Position numbers and translations under genes: made by a program
Assembly (NCBI RefSeq): GCF_001429045.1
Contig: NZ_LMHY01000022.1
Coordinates: forward strand, 140,203-204,202
DNA from: Pseudomonas sp. Root71
Lineage (GTDB): Bacteria > Pseudomonadota > Gammaproteobacteria > Pseudomonadales > Pseudomonadaceae
Reading direction: 5' to 3'
Length of the DNA: 64,000 bases
The notes under the pieces: generated by a model
Told to the model about the DNA's origin: nothing
The model's database searches: none
Seen by the model: the letters and a program-made list of their open reading frames with translations, nothing else
Shown here: piece after piece, positions 47,444 to 57,061 of the stretch
Layout: the number at the start of each line of letters is the position of its first letter
Numbering within the stretch: position 1 is the stretch's first letter

Positions 47444-47728
47444 TCAAGGCAATTGAATCAATCCCTGTTCCAGCGCCATGACCAAGGCGATCCAGCGCGA
47501 TCTCACGCCGAATTTTCGGCGAATGTTGCAAAAATGGTAATTCACACCGGCCTCGGAACAACTGACGATCTGGCCAATTTCCCAGGAAGACTTGCCCGCG
47601 GCGCTCCACTGCAAGACTTCTTTTTCCCGGGAGGTAAGCCTGATTTCTTTTGCCTGCCTACTCTCCACAGGTGGCAAATTGAGCGAGGCTGGCGATGAGC
47701 GAACTGAGGGGGTAGCGGACTGATGCAT
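47444..47728 (-). CDS. Stand-alone LuxR-type HTH protein
   Basis: The 94-residue protein is essentially one HTH domain: [45 protein letters not shown]. The GKSSWEI and CSEAGVNYH wording is that of autoinducer-type LuxR proteins, but the signal-binding domain is absent. GGGAG seven bases upstream selects the ATG at 47728. It is probably the first gene of a two-gene unit with the response regulator. A near-perfect lux-box palindrome lies 148 bases upstream. Confidence 0.8.
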   Translation of the reverse strand: MHQSATPSVRSSPASLNLPPVESRQAKEIRLTSREKEVLQWSAAGKSSWEIGQIVSCSEAGVNYHFCNIRRKFGVRSRWIALVMALEQGLIQLP

Positions 47729-47875
47729 TTTGGATCTCCCATTCATCATCATTGACGGCGTGGGCGCGGCGGAATCCTCCTACTTCACAAAGGCATGGTT
47801 CGCGCGGCCGTCCTACAAAGCCCGGTGCAGGGCTGTAGGCGAGGTGTCGTTATAGCGCGAATCAACCGACTTGGA

Positions 47876-47895
47876 ACCTGTCAGAAATTACAGGT
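47876..47895. promoter_or_regulatory. lux-box-like 20-base palindrome upstream of the LuxR-type gene
   Basis: ACCTGTCAGAAATTACAGGT has the same outer arms (ACCTGT/ACAGGT) as the V. fischeri lux box, with CT-N12-AG spacing. The remaining bases of the 652-base gap (47729-48380) hold no gene apart from the aminotransferase remnant. It is the closest match of the three in this region. Confidence 0.55.
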
Positions 47896-48147
47896 GAGGA
47901 ACTTTAATCAGGTGTTATGGAAAAGGCTGTCAGCCGAAGACTTCGGTAGTTGTAGGATGGATCTTTGAGTCATGACGTCCTGAGGAATGCGCGTTAATTT
48001 TTTGATTAGGCGAGATTTTGCGTGTTGAACGCAGGCGAGTGATTACGCAGATCCTCACCGGAAAAATGCCGACGCAAGGGGCGGTTTTCGATCAACACCG
48101 ATATACCCGTTCGTCGCTTGAAAACGCCGGTGGCGCGCTTCTCGACG

Positions 48148-48284
48148 TGAGACAGGGTTGTGGCTGGGGATCCGCGCGACGGGAGAAGGACATGCGCTGT
48201 TCAGCCTTGACCCAACGCATCGCCGGAGAAAGGGCGACGGCCATGCAGATTCAAGGTCGAGTGCTGCTATTGCGCGAACAATAG
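48148..48284 (+). pseudogene. Truncated copy of the upstream aminotransferase gene start
   Basis: Bases 48148-48283 align without gaps to 41400-41535: by hand about 108 of 136 positions agree, including the ribosome binding site (GGGAG) and the start MR-SALTQRIAG. After 30 codons (ending LLREQ) a TAG stops the frame and similarity ends. It is a remnant of a duplication of the aminotransferase gene at 41444. Confidence 0.8.
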
Positions 48285-48380
48285 AAACCGGCCGATCGCC
48301 ACTAACCGTTCTGTCAGTGGTGCTGCACCCGCAAACGGTATTTAAATGAAAGCAGTCAAACCGTTGCTGGAGGCGTCTGA

Positions 48381-50054
48381 ATGAGCGGGCATGAAAACGA
48401 ATCCCCCCTGCCTGGGACGGCTTATGTGGTTCCGCCGATTACCATTACCGCGTCCGCTCAGTCGACCTCGGCCATACGCGTGATCTGGGGCTACCTGGCC
48501 GGTGGCGGGCATACCGGTTCGCGGGTGAAGTGGGGAGTGGCGGGAGGCCCCACGGAGGGCGAGTTCGATGTCCCCATCAGTTCCTTGACCTATATCGTCA
48601 GCGGGCTCAATCCGAACACGGAATATCTCATCCAGATTTTCGGGCTCAAGGGTGGTGAGGTGTCGCCAATCAGCAAGGACGCGCAAGCCAAGACCCATCC
48701 GGCGGCCGCTGTTCCGTCAAGCCCGACCAATCTCAGCGCCACACCCAGCAAAAACACCATGGCCTTGAGCTGGTCCGGACCCGCCGATGCTTCGAACTAC
48801 AAGATCAGCTACGGGCTTGCCCCCAGTGGCGCGGTGATCGGCTCCGCGACATCGGTGGCGGCGGCTCACACGGTCAGCGGCCTGAATGCCGGAACCCACT
48901 ATTATTTCGATGTGCGCTCGTCCAATAATGTCGGCGATTCGGCACCGACACGTATCACCAGACAGACCTTGCAAGTGCCCGCGACGCCCGTTGGCTTGCG
49001 AGCGACGCCGACAATCTCCACGCTGGAGATTCAATGGTTTGCCGCCACGGCGGCCGACGATTATGTCATCCGTTACGGTATCGAACCCGGTGGGGCGGTC
49101 AATACGCTGACCACGCGACTACTGCGCGAGGCGCTGACCAACCTCAACAAAAATACCCTTTATTTCGTCGAAGTCAGCGCCCGCAATGCCAACGGCGAAT
49201 CTTCTCCGTCGCGCATCACTCAACGAACGCTGGATGGCCCACCGTTGCCACCCAAGCCAGGCCCGTTGGTTGTGCTGGACACCTTTGATACGGTGCGTGT
49301 CAGTTGGGCCACGATCAATCAGCCTGGATACGAGGTGGCCTATGGCGTGCTCAGTCAGTACCCGCAAGTCATCGCACGATATGAAACCGAGCACCTGACC
49401 TGGCTGTTGAGGTACCTGTCTCCTGATGTGACCTATTTCATCGAAGTTCGAGCCTTCAACGAGACTGGATATTCAGCACCGTCATATGCGACCGTCACCA
49501 TCGGCCCGGACCGGACACAACCCAGAAACCTGAGCAATCCCGGCAGGACGTTCAACGAGGCGAGGCTGACCTGGGATGCGCCGCAGGACGCCTCTTATCT
49601 GATCGATTATGAAATCACCTGCCCGGGACGGCCGGTCGTTCGCACCAGTGTGCGTGAATACCTCGCCACGGGGTTGATAGCCGAACAGGAGTATCGGTTC
49701 ACCGTTCAGCCCCGTCGGCCCGAAGGCCCCGTACCGGCCCTGTCGGCTGTGATTGGCGTGGTGACCCATGACTTCGTGCCGCCGATTCGCGTGACGGCCC
49801 TCAAGCTGACGCCCTCGACGCCTGGCAATGCACTGCTGAGCTGGAGCGCGTCGCAAGACAATGTCGGGGTCACCGGCTACGAGGTGCGGCGTAACGCAGG
49901 TAGCTGGATTTCGGTGAGCGGTACCAGTTACCCGGTTTCAGGCTTGGGGAGCTCGGACGTTTTTGACGTAAGGGCCAAAGATGCCGCAGGAAACCGTTCC
50001 TTGTCTGTAACGACGACGTTCACCAACGGCGCTGCAGCCGCGACGTCATCCTGA
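48381..50054 (+). CDS. Fibronectin type III repeat protein without signal peptide
   Basis: The 557-residue protein starts at ATG 48381, with GGAGG seven bases upstream. I count about six FN3-like domains, each with the pattern S-T-NLSATPSKNTMALSWSGP, then NYKISYGLAP and LNAGTHYYFDVRSSN. The protein begins MSGHENESPLPGTAYVVPPI, without a signal peptide or lipobox, so it is probably cytoplasmic or needs a non-Sec exporter. Domain arrangement resembles the Ig-like part of the gene at 42893. Function unknown. Confidence 0.75.
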   Translation: MSGHENESPLPGTAYVVPPITITASAQSTSAIRVIWGYLAGGGHTGSRVKWGVAGGPTEGEFDVPISSLTYIVSGLNPNTEYLIQIFGLKGGEVSPISKDAQAKTHPAAAVPSSPTNLSATPSKNTMALSWSGPADASNYKISYGLAPSGAVIGSATSVAAAHTVSGLNAGTHYYFDVRSSNNVGDSAPTRITRQTLQVPATPVGLRATPTISTLEIQWFAATAADDYVIRYGIEPGGAVNTLTTRLLREALTNLNKNTLYFVEVSARNANGESSPSRITQRTLDGPPLPPKPGPLVVLDTFDTVRVSWATINQPGYEVAYGVLSQYPQVIARYETEHLTWLLRYLSPDVTYFIEVRAFNETGYSAPSYATVTIGPDRTQPRNLSNPGRTFNEARLTWDAPQDASYLIDYEITCPGRPVVRTSVREYLATGLIAEQEYRFTVQPRRPEGPVPALSAVIGVVTHDFVPPIRVTALKLTPSTPGNALLSWSASQDNVGVTGYEVRRNAGSWISVSGTSYPVSGLGSSDVFDVRAKDAAGNRSLSVTTTFTNGAAAATSS

Positions 50055-50098
50055 TGGCGGTTGAAACTCGTTATGCACCGATGGGTCACATGGGGCAT

Positions 50099-50707
50099 TC
50101 AGATCCAGACGCTTATCCACGTCGAACCCAGCAGCAAAAGCGCCATGCAACGATTGAAGCGTTGCATGGCGCGCGGCGTCCGCAGCCAGCGGCTCGAACC
50201 GGCGCCCAGCATTGCCCATGCGCCGAGGCATGGCAGGGACACCAGGAAAAACACCAACGACAGTAATGCCACCCGCAACCCACGCTGTTCGCCGCCTTCG
50301 GCGAACACACTGACCACCGCCAGCGCCATCATCCAGGTTTTCGGGTTGATCCATTGCAGGCTGGCGGCACCCCACATTCCGAGGCGGACTTCTCTGGTCT
50401 GAGTGCTGATGGCTTCGGCGGGGGTGCTGAAAATCTGCCAGGCCAGATAGCTCAGCCACCCTACACCGACCCATTGCATGACGGTTTGCAAGACCGGCCA
50501 AGCGGTCAATGTTGACCCGGCTCCGGTACCCACCAACAGCACAAGGATCGCCGCGCTGGCGCAGGCGCCGAAAATGATGGGCACGGCCGCCGCCACGCCA
50601 AACCGTGCGCTGTTGCTCAGCACCAGAATGTTGGTCGGGCCCGGTGTAATCGAGGCGACAAAGGCAAACAGCAAGAAGGGCAACAAGGTCGGGAAAGAGG
50701 AAAGCAT
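50099..50707 (-). CDS. LysE family amino-acid exporter
   Basis: The 202-residue protein has six helices and the LysE hallmark SITPGPTNILVLSNSARFG near residue 20. LysE-type proteins export amino acids or homoserine lactone-like compounds. It lies downstream of an AraC gene on the same strand, suggesting a regulator-exporter unit. It is convergent with the FN3 gene, with 45 bases between stops. Confidence 0.9.
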   Translation of the reverse strand: MLSSFPTLLPFLLFAFVASITPGPTNILVLSNSARFGVAAAVPIIFGACASAAILVLLVGTGAGSTLTAWPVLQTVMQWVGVGWLSYLAWQIFSTPAEAISTQTREVRLGMWGAASLQWINPKTWMMALAVVSVFAEGGEQRGLRVALLSLVFFLVSLPCLGAWAMLGAGSSRWLRTPRAMQRFNRCMALLLLGSTWISVWI

Positions 50708-50759
50708 CGCAGGCAGACTCCGGTGAATATCAGTACGTTGATCTTTACCATCGCCGGTA

Positions 50760-51599
50760 TTACCTGTCTGGAAGATTTGAGCAGCGCTTGCGGTACAACG
50801 CCGGCGTCAGGCCGTAGGCGCGCATGAACCAGCGGCCCAGATGGCTCTGATCGGAAAAGCCCAGTGCCATCGCCACTGCTGCCGGTTGTTCGCCACGGGC
50901 CAGCATCCGCCGCGCCGTGGCCAGGCGCAATTGCACCAGATAGGCGTGGGGCGCCATGCCATAGGCAGCCTTGAACGCGCGGGTCAGGCGGAAGCGGTCG
51001 ACGCCGGTGAAGGCGGCCAGTTGATCGAGGCCGATGTCGTATTGCGCGTTGGCATGCAGGTATTCCCGGGCCTTCTGCGCCACCTGTGGCAAACGCGGGT
51101 CCTGGCCATCGCGGGCGCGCCAGTGCAAGTGGCTGGTCAGGCGTTCGAGCAAACCGTCGAGGGCGGTCTGGCGGACAATCTTCAGTTCACCGCGATGCAG
51201 GGTCTCAAACGCCAGGCTGGTGGCCTGGGCCAGGCGCGCATCGCTGGCCAGGGTGGCGGCGAAGCTCAGCTGGCTGTTGTCGGGGGCATGATCGAACACG
51301 GCGCCGAGTTCGCGCTGCAACCACTGCGGGTCGAGGTACAGCATGCGGTAGGTGAAGCCGTCGGCGGTTGGCGCGTCGCCATCATGGATGTCACCGGGTT
51401 CCAGCAGAAACACCTTGCCCGGCGTGCTCTGGTGCCTGGCCCGTCGGCAATTGAATTGCTGCACCCCTTGCTCGGTGACACCCACCAGATAGCTGTCATG
51501 CCAGTGCGGGTCATAGGCATGGCCTTCGAAATGCGCGCGCAGGGTCTCGATGCCGGTGTCGGCATCCTGGGCCATGTCGATCCAGTTGTGAGCGCTCAT
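50760..51599 (-). CDS. AraC family transcriptional regulator
   Basis: The 279-residue protein has an N-terminal cupin-like ligand domain (GHAYDPHWHDSYLVGVTEQG) and two C-terminal HTH motifs (LDQLAAFTGVDRFRLTRAFKAAYG and VAMALGFSDQSHLGRWFMRAYGLTP). It lies just upstream of the LysE exporter and probably controls it. Confidence 0.9.
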   Translation of the reverse strand: MSAHNWIDMAQDADTGIETLRAHFEGHAYDPHWHDSYLVGVTEQGVQQFNCRRARHQSTPGKVFLLEPGDIHDGDAPTADGFTYRMLYLDPQWLQRELGAVFDHAPDNSQLSFAATLASDARLAQATSLAFETLHRGELKIVRQTALDGLLERLTSHLHWRARDGQDPRLPQVAQKAREYLHANAQYDIGLDQLAAFTGVDRFRLTRAFKAAYGMAPHAYLVQLRLATARRMLARGEQPAAVAMALGFSDQSHLGRWFMRAYGLTPALYRKRCSNLPDR

Positions 51600-51675
51600 G
51601 GGGCACCTGCGAAACGGTTTGCCGGGCTATTTAACGCCTTGACCGAGGGCCATGCCTAGAACGTTTGTGCAGTCA

Positions 51676-52317
51676 TCAACCGAACAGGCCGGCGGCGATG
51701 TTGATCGAGAACCCGAGAATGGCGGTATTGAACAGAAAACCGATCAACGACTGCGCCAGCACGATCTTGCGCATGCCCCGCGTGGCCACGCCGACATCCG
51801 AGGTTTGCACCGCCACGCCGATGGTGAACGAGAAGTACAGGAAGTCCCAGTAGTTGGGGGTCGTCAGACCTTCGGCAAAACGCAGCGCCGGCTCCTTGCC
51901 GTCCCAGATGTAATACAGCCGGGCGTAATGCAGGCTGAAGATGACCCCGATCAGCAGCCATGAGCCGATGACGGTCAGGGCGGTGAAGCCGTAATGCAAA
52001 AGCTTGCGCGTGGTTTCCAGGTCTTTGCTGCCGGCCAGTTCGAAGGTGATGGTCGCCAGGCTGGCCAGCGCCGCAATGCATACGAGCGCCAGCACCAGCC
52101 CGGCGTTTTCGTCTTCGATTTCGGCGATGCGTTTCACGTCAGGCGCTTTCGAACGCACGGTGAGCCAAAGCATCAGCGACAGATAGATCCAGACGCCGGC
52201 ATTCCAGCCGATGAGGATCTTGCTGATCGGCGAATCGGCCGGAGCCAGAAAGCCCGCCGCGATGCCCAGCAGGATGGCGGCGGACAGGCGAGGGTGGGTG
52301 CGGGGGAGGAAAGACAT
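51676..52317 (-). CDS. DUF1345 integral membrane protein
   Basis: The 213-residue protein has about five to six helices and the block [21 protein letters not shown] near residue 155, which is the marker of DUF1345 as I remember it. The start is at 52317 with a weak ribosome binding site. Its function is not established. A REP element follows on the right. Confidence 0.8.
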   Translation of the reverse strand: MSFLPRTHPRLSAAILLGIAAGFLAPADSPISKILIGWNAGVWIYLSLMLWLTVRSKAPDVKRIAEIEDENAGLVLALVCIAALASLATITFELAGSKDLETTRKLLHYGFTALTVIGSWLLIGVIFSLHYARLYYIWDGKEPALRFAEGLTTPNYWDFLYFSFTIGVAVQTSDVGVATRGMRKIVLAQSLIGFLFNTAILGFSINIAAGLFG

Positions 52318-52387
52318 GGACACTCGACGGGTTGGGGCTATGCCAACACCTTAGCCCAGGTAACCACTATCTTGAAATCACCGAGAT

Positions 52388-52483
52388 CCCTGTGGGAGCG
52401 AGCTTGCTCGCGATGAGGCCATCACTTTCAACATATTTGTTGACTGTCACGCCGCCATCGCGAGCAAGCTCGCTCCCACAGGG
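52388..52483. repeat. REP-like palindrome, type B variant (copy 3)
   Basis: Arms of 27 bases (52388-52414 and 52457-52483) match the type B core with GAGCGAGCTTGC replacing GAGCGGGCTTGC. It separates the DUF1345 gene promoter region from the RND pump stop. Confidence 0.85.
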
Positions 52484-52496
52484 GTTAGTGTTTTTG

Positions 52497-55400
52497 TCAG
52501 GTGTTTTTATGGCGCTTGCGCACCAGCTTCATTACCACCACAAAAAACACCGGCACGAACACCACGGCCAGGGTCGCCGTGATCATCCCGCCAATCACCC
52601 CGGTGCCGATGGCCTGCTGGCTCGCCGAGCTGGCGCCGGTCGCGATCGCCAGCGGCACCACGCCTAGGATGAACGCCAGGGAGGTCATGACAATCGGCCG
52701 CAACCGCAGGCGTGCCGCTTGCAGGGTGGCGTCGATCAGGTCATGGCCTTCGTCGTACAGGCTCTTGGCGAATTCGATGATCAGGATCGCGTTCTTCGCC
52801 GACAGGCCGATGATGGTGATCAACCCGACCTTGAAGAACACGTCGTTGGGCATCCCGCGCAAGGTCACCGCCAGCACCGCACCGAGCACGCCCAGCGGCA
52901 CCACCAGCAGCACCGAGGTCGGGATCGACCAGCTCTCGTACAACGCCGCCAGGCACAGGAACACGATCAACAGCGACAGCCCCAGCAGGATCGGCGCCTG
53001 GCTGCCGGACAACCGTTCCTGCAACGACAACCCGGTCCATTCCTGGCCCAGGCCCGCCGGGCCCTGTGCCACCAGCCGCTCGATCTCGGCCATGGCCTCA
53101 CCGGTGCTGTGGCCCGGGGTCGGTTCACCGGAAATGCTGATCGCCGGATAGCCGTTGTAGCGGGTCAACTGCGCCGGGCCCTGGGTCCACTTGGCCTGGA
53201 CGAAGGCCGCCAGGGGCACCATTTTTTCGTGGGTGTTGCGCACGTGGATCTTCAGCAGGTCTTCCACCTGGCTGCGCTGGTCGCCCTCGGCCTGCACCAC
53301 CACGCGCTGCATCCGTCCCTGATTGGGGAAGTCGTTGATGTAGGCCGAGCCCACGGCCGTGGACAGCACGTTGCCGACGTCGGCGAAGGACACCCCCAGC
53401 GCGTTGGCCTGCTTGCGGTCGACCACCAGTTGCACCTGCGGTGCCTCGGCCAGGGCGCTTTCGCGCACGTTCATCAGGATCGGGCTTTTTTGCGCCGCCG
53501 CGAGTAACTCGGTGCGGGCTTCCATCAACTTCTCATGGCCGAGACCACCACGATCCTGCAGGCGGAACTCGAATCCGCTGGACGTACCCAGGCCATCCAC
53601 GGGCGGCGGCAGTACGGCAAAGGTCACCGCGTCCTTGATCTGGCTGAGGGCAACGTTGGCCCGGTCGGCAATGGAGGCTGCCGAGTCTTCACTGCCGCGC
53701 TCGGACCAGTCCTTGAGCGTGCTGAACGCCAGCGCCGCGTTCTGCCCGCTGCCGGAGAAGCTGAAGCCGAGAATCACCACGCTGTCGCGAATGCCTGGCT
53801 CGCCAGCGTTGTGCGCTTCAACCTGCTCGGCCACCTGCACCGTGCGGTTCTTGCTCGCACCCGGCGGCAACTGGATGTCGGTGATGGTGTAACCCTGGTC
53901 TTCCACCGGCAGGAACGAGGAGGGCAGGCGACTGAAGGCCAGGCCCAGACCGATCAGCAGCACGCCGTAGATCAGCAAGTAGCGCCCGGTACGTTTCAAC
54001 GCGTAGGCCACCCAGCCCTGGTAACGGTCGGTCAGTTGCTCGAAGCGACGGTTGAACCAGCCGAAGAACCCGGTCTTTTCATGGTGCTCGCCTTTGGCAA
54101 TCGGCTTGAGCAACGTCGCGCACAGGGCCGGGGTCAAGGTCAGGGCGAGGAAGGCCGAGAACAGGATCGAGGTGGCCATCGACAGTGAGAACTGCTGGTA
54201 GATCACCCCGACCGAGCCCTGCATGAACGCCATCGGAATGAACACCGCGACCAGCACCAGGGTGATGCCGATGATGGCCCCGGTGATCTGCTGCATGGCC
54301 TTGCGCGTGGCTTCCTTGGGCGAAAGGCCTTCGGTGGCCATGATCCGCTCGACGTTCTCCACCACCACGATGGCGTCGTCGACCAGAATGCCGATGGCCA
54401 GCACCATGCCGAACATGGTCAGCACGTTGATCGAAAACCCGAGCGCCAGCATCGTCGCAAAGGTGCCCATCAACGCCACTGGCACCACCAGGGTCGGAAT
54501 CAGCGTGTAGCGGATGTTCTGCAGGAACAGGAACATCACCGCGAACACCAGCAACATCGCCTCAAAGAGGGTGTAGACCACCTTGGTGATCGAAACCTTG
54601 ACGAAAGGCGAGGTGTCGTACGGTATCGAATACTCGACGTTCGCCGGGAAGTAGCGCTTGAGTTCATCCATCTTCGCCCGCACCAGGGTCGCGGTATTCA
54701 GTGCGTTGGCGCCGGGCGACAGCTGCACGGCAACGGCAGTGGACGGCTTGCCGTTCAGGCGCGTGGAAAACTGGTATTCCTGGCTGCCGATCTCGACCCG
54801 CGCCACATCGCTGATGCGCACGGTCGAGCCGTCCGGGTTGGCCTTGAGGACGATGTCGGCAAACTCTTCGGGGGTCGACAACTGCCCCTTGACCAGAATG
54901 GTCGCGGTGATTTCCTGAGTGGTGCGGGTCGGCAGGTCGCCGATGCTGCCCGCCGACACCTGGGCGTTTTGCGCGACGATGGCGGTGTTGACGTCCGCCG
55001 GCGTCAGGTTGAAGGCGAGCAGTTTCCGCGGGTCGATCCAGATCCGCATCGCCCGCTCGGCGCCGTACAGCTGAGCCTTGCCGACGCCATCCAGACGCTT
55101 GACCTCATTCATCACGTTGCGCGCCAGGTAATCGCTGAGCGCCACGTCGTCGAGCTTGCCGTCGCTGGACGTCAGGGTGATCAACAGCAGGAAGCCGGAG
55201 GAGACTTTCTCCACCTGCAAACCCTGCTGGATCACCGCTTGCGGCAGCCGTGATTCCACGGCTTTGAGGCGATTCTGCACATCCACCTGGGCCAGTTCCG
55301 GGTTGGTGCCCGGCTGGAAGGTGGCCTTGATGGTGGCGCTGCCCAGGCTGCTCTGGGATTCGAAATACAACAGGTGATCGGCGCCGTTGAGTTCTTCCTC

Positions 55401-55595
55401 GATCAGGCTGACCACGCTCTCGTCCACGGTTTGCGCCGAAGCGCCCGGGTACACGGCGTAGATTTCGATTTGTGGCGGCGCAACATCCGGGTATTGCGCC
55501 ACCGGCAGTTGCGGAATGGCCAGCGCACCGGCCAGCAGGATGAACAGGGCAACCACCCAGGCGAACACCGGGCGGTCGATAAAGAACTGCGGCAT
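52497..55595 (-). CDS. RND multidrug efflux permease (HAE1 family)
   Basis: The 1032-residue permease starts MPQFFIDRPVFAWVVALFIL and has the twelve-helix RND architecture with two large periplasmic loops. The proton-relay aspartates are in GILVDDAIVVVENVERIM near residue 405. The C-terminal helices (IGLSAKNAILIIEFAKSLYD and GTGVIGGMITATLA) are intact. Substrates cannot be assigned; it differs from MexB/TtgB in the N-terminal sequence. The operon has an adaptor upstream but no outer-membrane factor, so it must borrow an OprM-type channel. Confidence 0.92.
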   Translation of the reverse strand: MPQFFIDRPVFAWVVALFILLAGALAIPQLPVAQYPDVAPPQIEIYAVYPGASAQTVDESVVSLIEEELNGADHLLYFESQSSLGSATIKATFQPGTNPELAQVDVQNRLKAVESRLPQAVIQQGLQVEKVSSGFLLLITLTSSDGKLDDVALSDYLARNVMNEVKRLDGVGKAQLYGAERAMRIWIDPRKLLAFNLTPADVNTAIVAQNAQVSAGSIGDLPTRTTQEITATILVKGQLSTPEEFADIVLKANPDGSTVRISDVARVEIGSQEYQFSTRLNGKPSTAVAVQLSPGANALNTATLVRAKMDELKRYFPANVEYSIPYDTSPFVKVSITKVVYTLFEAMLLVFAVMFLFLQNIRYTLIPTLVVPVALMGTFATMLALGFSINVLTMFGMVLAIGILVDDAIVVVENVERIMATEGLSPKEATRKAMQQITGAIIGITLVLVAVFIPMAFMQGSVGVIYQQFSLSMATSILFSAFLALTLTPALCATLLKPIAKGEHHEKTGFFGWFNRRFEQLTDRYQGWVAYALKRTGRYLLIYGVLLIGLGLAFSRLPSSFLPVEDQGYTITDIQLPPGASKNRTVQVAEQVEAHNAGEPGIRDSVVILGFSFSGSGQNAALAFSTLKDWSERGSEDSAASIADRANVALSQIKDAVTFAVLPPPVDGLGTSSGFEFRLQDRGGLGHEKLMEARTELLAAAQKSPILMNVRESALAEAPQVQLVVDRKQANALGVSFADVGNVLSTAVGSAYINDFPNQGRMQRVVVQAEGDQRSQVEDLLKIHVRNTHEKMVPLAAFVQAKWTQGPAQLTRYNGYPAISISGEPTPGHSTGEAMAEIERLVAQGPAGLGQEWTGLSLQERLSGSQAPILLGLSLLIVFLCLAALYESWSIPTSVLLVVPLGVLGAVLAVTLRGMPNDVFFKVGLITIIGLSAKNAILIIEFAKSLYDEGHDLIDATLQAARLRLRPIVMTSLAFILGVVPLAIATGASSASQQAIGTGVIGGMITATLAVVFVPVFFVVVMKLVRKRHKNT

Positions 55596-55610
55596 AAAGA
55601 AGCGTCCTGC

Positions 55611-56768
55611 TTACTGACCAGTCGCCTGGGCAAGGGGAAGAGGGGTGTCGTCGATCTGCACTTTCTCGCCGGGGCGGGCGTGCTGCAGGCCCTCGATGAC
55701 GATGCGGTCACCTGCCTTCAGGCCGCCGGTGACGATCCAGCGATCGTTCTGCACGGTGCCCAGTTCGACCGGTTGCTGCCCGACCCGCTGTTCGGCGTCG
55801 AGCAGCAGCACCTGGGCGATGCCGGCGCTGTCGCGCTGGATGGCCCGTTGCGGCACGCTGATGCCTTGCTGGTTGACCGCTTGTTCCAGGCGTACGCGCA
55901 CGAAACTGCCGGGCAGCAAGTCGAGGTCGGGGTTGGGGAACTCGCTGCGCAGGATGATCTGGCCGGTGCCCGGGTCGACGGTGATGTCGCTGAACAGCAG
56001 TTTGCCCGGTAGCGGGTAGAGGCTGCCGTCATCCTGAATCAGCGTGGCCTTGGCCTGGTCCTGGCCGACCTGCTGCAACTGGCCGGAACGGAAGGCGCGG
56101 CGCAGTTCGTTGAGTTCGCGGGTGGACTGGGTCAGGTCGGCATGAATCGGGTTCAGTTGCTGGATCAGCGCCAGCGGCGTGGTTTCGTTCTGCCCGACCA
56201 GCGCGCCTTCGGTGACCAATGCACGGCCGATGCGCCCGGAAATCGGTGCGGTGACGGTGGCGTAACCGAGGTTCAGTTTCGCCCGCTCCACAGCGGCTTT
56301 ACTGGCGGCGACTTCGGCGGCGGTCTGCCGTGCGTTGGCGCGTGCGTTGTCATACTCCTGACCGCTGATGGCCTTGTCATCGATCAACTGGGCGTAGCGT
56401 TGTTCCTGCAACCGGGCCTGGAACGCATTGGCCTCGGCCTTGCGCAGTACGGCTTCGGCGCTGTCCAGGTCGGCCTTGAACGGCGCCGGGTCGATGCGGA
56501 ACAACACATCGCCCTGTTTCACGTCGCTACCTTCACGGAAGGTGCGCTGCAAGACCACGCCAGCCACGCGGGCACGCACTTCGGCCATGCGCGGCGCGGC
56601 AATCCGCCCGCTCAGTTCACTGCTGATGGTCAGTGGCCGCGCCTCGATGGTTTCGACGCGAACCGTGGCCAGCGGCGCCTGTTCCTCGGCATTCGAGGAC
56701 TTGTCACACGCGGCCAGTGTCAACGCCAGTGCAATCAGGCTGAGCCTGGCAAGCAGATTTTTCGACAT
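55611..56768 (-). CDS. RND periplasmic adaptor (MFP) lipoprotein
   Basis: The start at 56768 gives 385 residues with a lipobox LAAC (lipidated cysteine near residue 21). The barrel-hairpin-lipoyl order is seen in RISGRIAAPRMAEVRARVAG-like and VVLQRTFREGSDVKQGDVLFRID segments, followed by a coiled-coil hairpin and a flanking ISVPQRAIQRD segment. It couples the permease encoded just downstream (15-base gap) to an outer-membrane channel. Confidence 0.92.
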   Translation of the reverse strand: MSKNLLARLSLIALALTLAACDKSSNAEEQAPLATVRVETIEARPLTISSELSGRIAAPRMAEVRARVAGVVLQRTFREGSDVKQGDVLFRIDPAPFKADLDSAEAVLRKAEANAFQARLQEQRYAQLIDDKAISGQEYDNARANARQTAAEVAASKAAVERAKLNLGYATVTAPISGRIGRALVTEGALVGQNETTPLALIQQLNPIHADLTQSTRELNELRRAFRSGQLQQVGQDQAKATLIQDDGSLYPLPGKLLFSDITVDPGTGQIILRSEFPNPDLDLLPGSFVRVRLEQAVNQQGISVPQRAIQRDSAGIAQVLLLDAEQRVGQQPVELGTVQNDRWIVTGGLKAGDRIVIEGLQHARPGEKVQIDDTPLPLAQATGQ

Positions 56769-56929
56769 GTAATACCCCAATAAAGACACCCAGCATCCTA
56801 CTGGGCGAAGGCGAGGGTAGCGGTGAAGCTTTGTTGGTGCTGTGTGAAATTGTGTAAGGGTTTTACTCAGGGACGAGTGAGGGCGTATATCCTTCAGTCC
56901 TTGATTTCTATTGCGCTTGATAGATTGCT

Positions 56930-57020
56930 ATCGCGAGCAAGCTCGCTCCCACAGGGATTTGATGTGAACACAAATGTTGTGAACACCACCGGCCACTGTG
57001 GGAGCGAGCTTGCTCGCGAT
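56930..57020. repeat. REP-like palindrome, type B variant (copy 4)
   Basis: Perfect 25-base arms (56930-56954 and 56996-57020) with the type B core, here between the divergent adaptor gene and the two-component system. The REP sits inside the divergent promoter region. Confidence 0.8.
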
Positions 57021-57061
57021 GGCGGCGTATCTGGCGCCACAGCACTTTCTGGAAACACCCC

